From positions 52,986 to 116,985 of the forward strand of contig JAAFJY010000026.1 of NCBI GenBank assembly GCA_013299105.1: 64,000 bases of DNA, read 5' to 3'. Positions within the stretch are counted from its first letter, which is position 1; every line of letters starts with the position of its first letter. The position numbers and the translations under genes are program-made. This document shows positions 59,131-64,000 of this stretch, piece by piece. Source of the stretch: Chitinophagales bacterium. Its GTDB lineage: Bacteria > Bacteroidota > Bacteroidia > Chitinophagales > Saprospiraceae. The notes below the pieces were generated by a model. The model did no database searches, was not told the origin of the DNA, and saw only the letters and a program-made list of their open reading frames with translations.

Positions 59131-59176
59131 GCAGGAACGCACAACAAGGGTTTGTTAAAATGAGGCATAGCTTAGT

Positions 59177-59341
59177 CTATTGGTCCAAATTGTAAATCTG
59201 CCCCAAGTTCCACGGGGTATTTGTCTGCATAGCTACGTTGTTCGTCGGTCAAATAGTCCACTATTTTCCCTCCTCTCGCCTTGCTACAAAGTCAAATAGC
59301 CTGCCTTGAACCTAGGGGGTATTTGTAATTCGTACCGCTAG
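59177..59341 (-). repeat. Rep-B, copy 4 (165 bp, inverted)
   Basis: From CTATTGGTCCAAATTGTAAA to CGTACCGCTAG; each end has one change from the other copies. The reading frame seen in copies 1 and 3 has a TGA here. It cuts the attC-like sequence after 59130 and is followed at once by Rep-D copy 4. Confidence 0.72.
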
Positions 59342-59483
59342 TGGTTTCAAGACAAAAAGCAGACAGTTTTTGGCCCAGTAAACCTATGTTTTGGAGTCGG
59401 TACCCAGCACCTGCGTAAAAAAATGGCTCAACATAAGCGGTGGTGACCTTTTTTACTTGAAATCACTGACCTAAACTTTTAAT
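59338..59483 (+). repeat. Rep-D, copy 4
   Basis: GCTAGTGGTTTCAAGACAAA at the left and TCACTGACCTAAACTTTTAA at the right match the ends of the other Rep-D copies. The interior differs. The remaining 80 bp to the oxidoreductase ATG show no clear promoter. Confidence 0.55.
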
Positions 59484-59562
59484 AAAAAATATTTCCAGAA
59501 ATTTCATCCGTTTTCATCTGCTCGATTGTCAGAACATCATTATTCACAAAAAATGGTGTGAA

Positions 59563-60561
59563 ATGACAAAAACAATGAAGCAGGTGCAGCTCAACCAGTA
59601 TGGCTCACCTAACGAGTTAAAACTTGTTGAGACGAACATTCCTCAACCTAAAGCTGGTGAGGTGATTATTAAAGTAGAAGCCATTGGCGTAAACTATTCC
59701 GACACTTTACGCAGACGAAACCAATATTTTCAGCCAACACCCCTACCTTATGTGTTAGGCTCAGAAGCGGTTGGGCAAATTATTTCAGTTGGTCAGGGTG
59801 TTGCAGAACCTTATGTAATTGGTGCAACAGTATTGGCCATTCTTCCTTTTGGCGGTGGTTATTCCGAGTTTGTTTCTGCCAATGCCCAATACTGTGTCCC
59901 ACTTCCGCCAAACATTGATGCAAAGAAAGCTACAGCCATTTTTGTTCAAGGCTCTACTGCTCAGCTTATGATTTCACAAGTTGCCAAAGACCTTACAGAC
60001 AAAACAGTTCTAATCAATGCTTCGGCAGGTGGCGTAGGCTCTTTGCTGGTTCAATTAGCAAAACTCAATGGTGCAAAAGTAATTGCGACAAGTAGTTCTG
60101 ACGACAAGTTAAAGGTTGCAAAAGCAAATGGTGCAGACGAAACGCTGAACTATTCAAAAGAAAATTGGAGTGAAAAGGTAAAAGAAGTCAATAACGGAAA
60201 TGGCGTTGACATTGCTTTTGAAATGGTAGGCGGAGATGTCTATAATGAAACTGTTAAATCTCTGGCACCAGGCGGACATCTCATAGTTTATGGCTGTGCC
60301 AGTGGCATTCAGGGGCAAATTCACCCCGAACATTTTGTAGATGAAAACATTAGTCAGTCGGGTTTCAATTTAGCGTTTTACATCACCACAAAAACACAAG
60401 TTTGGCAAGAAGCATTGGGTGTGGTAATTGGGCTTATTGCTCAAGGCAAACTTAAAATTGAAACGCCAAAAACATTTGCTTTAAGCGATGCTGCCGAAGC
60501 ACATCGACAAATTGAAGCAAGAAAAACCACGGGTAAAGTAGTATTAACCACAAACGCTTAA
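59563..60561 (+). CDS. Quinone oxidoreductase-like MDR protein (zinc-free)
   Basis: A 332-residue medium-chain dehydrogenase/reductase. It has the GroES-like domain (VEAIGVNYSDTLRRRNQYF, LPYVLGSEAVGQIISVG) and the Rossmann domain with the NADPH loop NASAGGVGSLLVQLAKLNGA and GADETLNYSKENW. Catalytic-zinc cysteines are absent, as in quinone oxidoreductases (QorA type). It reduces quinones or enones in the cytoplasm. A second in-frame ATG at 59575 is possible. The next gene begins 3 bp after its stop. With the divergent HxlR upstream, this fits an electrophile-response cluster. Confidence 0.87.
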   Translation: MTKTMKQVQLNQYGSPNELKLVETNIPQPKAGEVIIKVEAIGVNYSDTLRRRNQYFQPTPLPYVLGSEAVGQIISVGQGVAEPYVIGATVLAILPFGGGYSEFVSANAQYCVPLPPNIDAKKATAIFVQGSTAQLMISQVAKDLTDKTVLINASAGGVGSLLVQLAKLNGAKVIATSSSDDKLKVAKANGADETLNYSKENWSEKVKEVNNGNGVDIAFEMVGGDVYNETVKSLAPGGHLIVYGCASGIQGQIHPEHFVDENISQSGFNLAFYITTKTQVWQEALGVVIGLIAQGKLKIETPKTFALSDAAEAHRQIEARKTTGKVVLTTNA

Positions 60562-60564
60562 AAC

Positions 60565-61944
60565 ATGAAAAAGTCAATTTCATACATCGCATTGATTGCT
60601 ATTGCAACAATCATTTTTGCTTTTAAACCAAGCAAAGGCAATGACCTGAAAAGCAAATTGGAAAGTCTATCCGGTACTTATGCCGACCCTGCACCCTATA
60701 ATTACGGCAAGGCCTGGGGTAAAAGGATTTTTACCTTTGATAAAGGCAAATGGACACTTGATTTTACTTTGTCACTTGATCCTGGTATGAAAATGCAGGT
60801 GTTTAAATTCCGCACTTACGGAACTTACAAGCTACAAGAAAAATCAAACAAAAAAGCAGACACCTACAACGCTGTTTTTTATGAAGAAAAGAAATTTTTG
60901 ACCTTAAAAACAAGCGATGAAAACCTAATCAAAGCGTTCGGATTTGCACCTTGCAATATGAAGCTTGATGTTGAGCAAGATGTATCTGCCAATGGATGCA
61001 GTGGCTGGAAGTCTGTTAAGGATTGCCCGGGCGATTATGATTTACTTTCATTGGATAAAGACGGTAAGTTATATTTTGGGAACAGACCACAGGATAATGA
61101 TATGTGTAGTCCTGATAAACGACCAACTTCATTAACGCCGCCAGTGGTAAAAACCAATCAAACAATAATTTCTGATAAAATGGAAAAATCAAGCATTGAA
61201 AAAGTCAAAGCGCTATATAAAAGCTTTGAAACAGGCGATCCAAGGGCTGCGCAGCTTTATTTAAACCCTAATTACATTCAGCACAACTTAAATATGGGCA
61301 ATGGAATTGCAGGTTTTACAGAAGTGATGAAAAACAAACCCCCACAAGGATTTAAGGCCAACATCATCCGCATTTTTCAAGATGGTGATTACGTTATTAC
61401 CCATTCAGATTATGACTTTTTTGGAAAAAAAGTTGGCTTTGGGATATTTAGATTTGAAAACGGACAAGTAGCCGAACATTGGGATAACCTAACCGCAGTT
61501 CAACTAAAAAATAAAAGTGGACGAACGCAACTAGATGGAGAAACTGAAGTTTTGGACAAAGATAAAACTGCTTCAAATAAAGAACTCGTGAAAAATTTTT
61601 CAAAAGATATACTCCTTGAAGGGAAAATAGATTTGATTTCTAAATACCTTAAAGAAAATTATTTGCAGCATAATCCGCAAATTTCAGATGGAATTAGTGG
61701 CTTGCTTGAGGCATTTACAGCATTTGCAAAAGAAGGCACAGCTCTAAAAATAACCAAAATTCACAAAGTTTTGGGGCAAGGCAATTTTGTTCTTACGGTA
61801 AGTGAAGGACAATTTGGCGCTCAATCTGTGGCACTTTATGATTTATTTAGAGTTGAAAGCGGCAAAATAGCTGAGCATTGGGACGTCATTGAAGCAATAC
61901 CAGCTAAAGAGGACTGGAAAAATACCAACGGCAAATTTGAATAA
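60565..61944 (+). CDS. Exported protein with two tandem SnoaL-like domains
   Basis: A 459-residue protein with a signal peptide (SYIALIAIATIIFAF). An N-terminal beta-rich region follows (about 35-205; LSGTYADPAPYNYGKAWGKR, with cysteines at C..NGCSGW, DCPGDYD and MCSPD), similar to APCDD1-like or lipocalin-type sheets. Two SnoaL/NTF2-like domains then occupy about 212-320 (YLNPNYIQHNLNMGNGIAGF) and 335-455 (YLKENYLQHNPQISDGISGL). The paired QHN....G......H.D...AEHWD motifs show internal duplication. It is translationally close to the oxidoreductase gene (3 bp). Confidence 0.72.
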   Translation: MKKSISYIALIAIATIIFAFKPSKGNDLKSKLESLSGTYADPAPYNYGKAWGKRIFTFDKGKWTLDFTLSLDPGMKMQVFKFRTYGTYKLQEKSNKKADTYNAVFYEEKKFLTLKTSDENLIKAFGFAPCNMKLDVEQDVSANGCSGWKSVKDCPGDYDLLSLDKDGKLYFGNRPQDNDMCSPDKRPTSLTPPVVKTNQTIISDKMEKSSIEKVKALYKSFETGDPRAAQLYLNPNYIQHNLNMGNGIAGFTEVMKNKPPQGFKANIIRIFQDGDYVITHSDYDFFGKKVGFGIFRFENGQVAEHWDNLTAVQLKNKSGRTQLDGETEVLDKDKTASNKELVKNFSKDILLEGKIDLISKYLKENYLQHNPQISDGISGLLEAFTAFAKEGTALKITKIHKVLGQGNFVLTVSEGQFGAQSVALYDLFRVESGKIAEHWDVIEAIPAKEDWKNTNGKFE

Positions 61945-61946
61945 AC

Positions 61947-62105
61947 ATGAAACCTTTAAAAACTGTGTTTATAGGAATTACACTTGGATTTATAGTGCTA
62001 TTGATTGTATGCTACTGCATAGATAAACAATCATTCATTCCTATTTTGGCATTCTTTAGCATCATCACACTATCAATTGCGTTGCTTTTAAACCCAAAAA
62101 AATGA
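61947..62105 (+). CDS. Small two-TM membrane protein
   Basis: A 52-residue frame, ATG at 61947: MKPLKTVFIGITLGFIVLLI, then VCYCIDKQ, then a second hydrophobic stretch (FIPILAFFSIITLSIALLL) and a lysine end. It lies 2 bp after the preceding stop, and its TGA overlaps the ATG of the next gene by 4 bp (62102-62105). This makes it a credible coupled member of the operon. The family is unknown. Confidence 0.6.
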   Translation: MKPLKTVFIGITLGFIVLLIVCYCIDKQSFIPILAFFSIITLSIALLLNPKK

Positions 62106-62491
62106 AACTACTATTTCAAAACTCGCTCTATGCTTTTCATTTGCTAAATGAAAAACAAACTATCCTTTCTTTTGACTGGGCAGATAAAACAAAAGAAATG
62201 ACTTATGAAGATTTCCAAGCGGCCTGCAATAACTTTGCAGGCTTTGCTTGGCAATATCAATCAAAGCATTTACTCGTCAACACCTGTAATTTTCATTTTC
62301 AACTGCCCTCTGAATTCACTGTTTGGAGAGAAGAACAACTAAACCCGAGGTATTATCAATTGGGTGTTTTAAAATTTGCTTACATTACCAAGTCTGAATT
62401 TCTTCCATACATGAAAGATATACCTGCTGAAAATGGTAAATTTGAAACCCGGAATTTTATTTCAAAACAAGAAGCTTTAGAGTGTGTTTAA
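62102..62491 (+). CDS. Uncharacterised 129-residue protein (STAS/SpoIIAA-like fold suspected)
   Basis: Sequence LLNEKQTILSFDWADKTKEM, TYEDFQAACNNFAGFAWQYQ, LLVNTCNFHFQLPSEFTVWR, YQLGVLKFAYITKSEFLPYM. The alternation of strands and helices and the spacing resemble SpoIIAA/STAS-like proteins common in Bacteroidota, but I cannot confirm it. It has no signal peptide. It is translationally coupled to the small membrane protein upstream (ATGA overlap). Confidence 0.6.
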   Translation: MKLLFQNSLYAFHLLNEKQTILSFDWADKTKEMTYEDFQAACNNFAGFAWQYQSKHLLVNTCNFHFQLPSEFTVWREEQLNPRYYQLGVLKFAYITKSEFLPYMKDIPAENGKFETRNFISKQEALECV

Positions 62492-62534
62492 ATATTGGAG
62501 GTTTAGTCAGAAAACGAGGCAAATTTTGGCTAGT

Positions 62535-62648
62535 CGAGGCAGGAAAAGCGGAGTTATGCAGCGCATAATGAGCATTTTCCTAACGAAGAATAGGCGAAAT
62601 TGGACCGTTTTATGACAAACAAAAAATTTTAAACATACTCTTAATCTG
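62535..62648 (+). repeat. Rep-G, copy 3, followed by a Rep-D fragment (to 62712)
   Basis: GGCAGGAAAAGCGGAGTTAT, CATTTTCCTAACGAAG and CAAACAAAAAATTTTAAACA match the inverse of 40056-40173. From about 62650 the bases CGAAATGTGAGCAGAGCAAG and CTTTTATC correspond to the Rep-D right end. These repeats occupy the gap before the sigma factor gene. Confidence 0.55.
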
Positions 62649-62732
62649 GCTAAGGGGTGCGGCTCCTGTTTGATGTACTTTTGAACGAAATGTGAGCAGA
62701 GCAAGCTTTTATCAAATACCAAATAAACAATT

Positions 62733-63560
62733 ATGAATGAGCGTGAGGATTTAAAAAATGCATTGAGTGGCGACATCAACGCATTTCAAAGCTTATTTGT
62801 GGGGTTTCAAAGTCAATTGAAATCTTACTTGTTTCGATTGCTTGCCAACCGAAACGATGCAGAAGATTTGACACACGATACTTTCATCAAAGCCTTTGAA
62901 AAACTTTCAACTTTTAAAGGTGAAGCATCTCTGAAAACCTGGGTTTTTCAAATAGCCACCAATCTATCCTACAATTATTTGCAACGGCAAAAACGCTGGA
63001 CACCTGATGTAAGTCAACAAGCTAAGAAGTTAGTACTTGAAAATCCAACGTTGAGAAATGAAATAATTAAAATTCACCAAACTTCATCAGATGCCAAGTA
63101 TGATATAAAAGAGCATATTGACACTTGTTTCACTTGCATATCAAAAAATCTGCCAATTGAAAATCAAATTGCTTTGATGCTAAAAGACGTGTATGATTTT
63201 TCTGTTTCAGAAATATGTTTGATACTTGAAAAAACTGAAGGCATTGTAAAATACTTGCTGCAAGATGGCAGGAAAACGATGACAGATATTTTTGATAACC
63301 GATGTGCGCTGGTCAATAAAAATGGTGCTTGTCATCAATGTTCAGAGCTTAACGGTTGGTTTAATCCAAAAGAGAATCAGCAACAGGCATTAATGAAATT
63401 AGACTTGGTAAAAGGTTCAAAAAAATACAATCGTGAGGAACTTTATCAAATCAGGACAACACTCGTAAAAGCAATTGACCCTTTGCGTTCTAAAGGTTCA
63501 GACCTGCAAGAAATTTTATTGAAGTGTAATATTATGGCAATGGGCGAAATTACAGGTTAA
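62733..63560 (+). CDS. ECF-like sigma-70 factor with cysteine-containing C-terminal extension
   Basis: A 275-residue protein. Region 2 is FQSLFVGFQSQLKSYLFRLL, then NRNDAEDLTHDTFIKAFEKL and GEASLKTWVFQIATNLSYNYL. Region 4 is ISKNLPIENQIALMLKDVYDFSVSEICLIL (in part) and EGIVKYLLQDGRKTM. About 75 residues follow with C..VNKNGACHQCSELNGW, a possible metal-binding or redox element. It would direct RNA polymerase to a small regulon. No anti-sigma gene adjoins it. It is AT-rich, like the cluster upstream. Confidence 0.83.
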   Translation: MNEREDLKNALSGDINAFQSLFVGFQSQLKSYLFRLLANRNDAEDLTHDTFIKAFEKLSTFKGEASLKTWVFQIATNLSYNYLQRQKRWTPDVSQQAKKLVLENPTLRNEIIKIHQTSSDAKYDIKEHIDTCFTCISKNLPIENQIALMLKDVYDFSVSEICLILEKTEGIVKYLLQDGRKTMTDIFDNRCALVNKNGACHQCSELNGWFNPKENQQQALMKLDLVKGSKKYNREELYQIRTTLVKAIDPLRSKGSDLQEILLKCNIMAMGEITG

Positions 63561-63577
63561 GTGGGGCGAAAAAATGT

Positions 63578-63690
63578 GGCAAACGGATTGAGTTTGGTAA
63601 AAAAAAGCACCTGGATGAAAGAAAGGTTGTGTCCTTTTTAACCAGCTGTTATCTTTATTCTCTAAATCCGAAGTGGACTGGGCGGTCTCA
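63578..63690 (-). repeat. Rep-A, strongly decayed copy
   Basis: TGAGTTTGGTAAAAAAAAGC, CCTGGATGAAAGAAAGGTTG and ATTCTCTAAATCCG follow the order of Rep-A with many changes. Element ends are not clear. Confidence 0.4.
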
Positions 63691-63731
63691 AGAATCTAAC
63701 GCAACAAATGTAAAAATGTTCCATTTGTAAA

Positions 63732-63824
63732 ATGGAATCAAACTACAAAGGTCTCTCATTGGGGGAAAGGATCGAGATCGAAAAATTGTTATCGCAGGGT
63801 AAAAAATCCAGCGATATAGGCTGA
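63732..63824 (+). mobile_element. IS30-family transposase, N-terminal remnant
   Basis: Thirty codons: MESNYKGLSLGERIEIEKLL, SQGKKSSDIG, then stop. This is the N-terminal HTH start of IS30-type transposases (Y..L...ER..I..LL..G.S...IA). The frame ends where sequence matching the 3' end of the 57176 antitoxin-like gene begins (GCTGAAATCAAAGCAGTGAG, from about 63820). The DDE catalytic part is absent. It marks a rearrangement joint. Confidence 0.6.
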
Positions 63825-63888
63825 AATCAAAGCAGTGAGAGATGCCAAAACTTACTTTTGCCCCCCTACTCTCCCCAGGGCAAACGCA

Positions 63889-63999
63889 TTAAAAGTTGAG
63901 CATTTTCAGGGTGTTTTCTCTGTATTCATCTGATAGCACACATTTGTTCATTCGTCGACTAATGCTGACTTTTGGCTTATCTCCATTATTGTTGAGCAT
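63889..63999 (-). CDS. Partial C-terminal reading frame at the right edge
   Basis: The minus strand from the window edge reads MLNNNGDKPKVSISRRMNKC, VLSDEYRENTLKMLNF, then TAA at 63891-63889. Composition looks coding, but the family is not recognisable. The first ATG in view is at 63999, and the frame may extend beyond the window. It is possibly the end of another mobile or accessory gene. Confidence 0.35.
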   Translation of the reverse strand: MLNNNGDKPKVSISRRMNKCVLSDEYRENTLKMLNF

Positions 64000-64000
64000 A

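Noticed and set aside
1..64000. CRISPR arrays, tRNA and rRNA genes
   Set aside because: No regularly spaced direct repeats with unique spacers, no cloverleaf-like TTCRA/CCA segments and no rRNA-conserved stretches were recognised on reading both strands.

Overview
The window looks like chromosomal DNA of a Bacteroidota bacterium, most likely of the Saprospiria group (Haliscomenobacter/Lewinella-like). The evidence is a type IX secretion (T9SS) adhesin cluster with a gliding-type C-terminal sorting domain, PorP/SprF and OmpA/PD40 partners. There is also a SusD-type protein, a bacterial GGGP synthase, RicT, a B12-dependent ribonucleotide reductase, and promoters of the Bacteroidota TTTG-N19-TAnnTTTG type. 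No rRNA, tRNA or CRISPR array was found.

Layout. 0-3.6 kb: start of clpB (minus strand, runs off the left edge), a DUF4230 protein, a VOC protein, and a Septu/PtuAB-like AAA ATPase plus HNH nuclease pair. 3.6-9 kb: a MarR-type regulator divergent from a tripartite ABC exporter (ATPase, lipoprotein membrane-fusion protein, FtsX-type permease, TolC). 9-11.1 kb: truncated susD joined back to back with the tail of an ASPIC/UnbV gene. 11-22 kb: mostly core minus-strand genes (GNAT, lpdA, ricT, holB, glutathione peroxidase, caspase-like protease, two ArsR paralogues, tsaB), then a LysM protein. 22-25 kb: an accessory patch of small genes buried in dispersed repeats. 25.6-33.3 kb: nrdJ, an orphan XRE protein, LprI-like protein, AAA/DUF4143 ATPase, M15 peptidase, GGGP synthase, rsgA. 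33.3-42.3 kb: an aldo/keto reductase flanked by two near-identical 297-bp repeats, then AT-rich accessory genes (ABC membrane module, esterase, matrixin-like protease, HxlR, CPBP protease, YdeI-like, SRPBCC, Crp/Fnr). 42.4-52.5 kb: the T9SS adhesin trio, including a 2124-residue adhesin. 52.8-55.5 kb: gltX and a polysaccharide deacetylase. 55.6-64 kb: an AT-rich accessory island (DUF4268 nuclease-like protein, toxin-antitoxin debris, HxlR regulator, ester cyclase, quinone oxidoreductase, SnoaL-like proteins, sigma factor, IS30 remnant).

The most striking feature is the density of short dispersed non-coding repeats. I distinguish seven families, called Rep-A to Rep-G here. Rep-A (131 bp, long imperfect palindrome) has 5-bp target duplications in two copies. 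Rep-B is exactly 165 bp in four copies. Rep-C (about 108 bp, six copies) carries a Bacteroidota-type promoter; in five copies it points into the accessory gene immediately downstream. It therefore looks like a mobile or cassette-associated promoter module. Together with an attC-like palindrome behind one gene, this suggests that the small AT-rich genes were recruited one at a time as promoter-equipped units.
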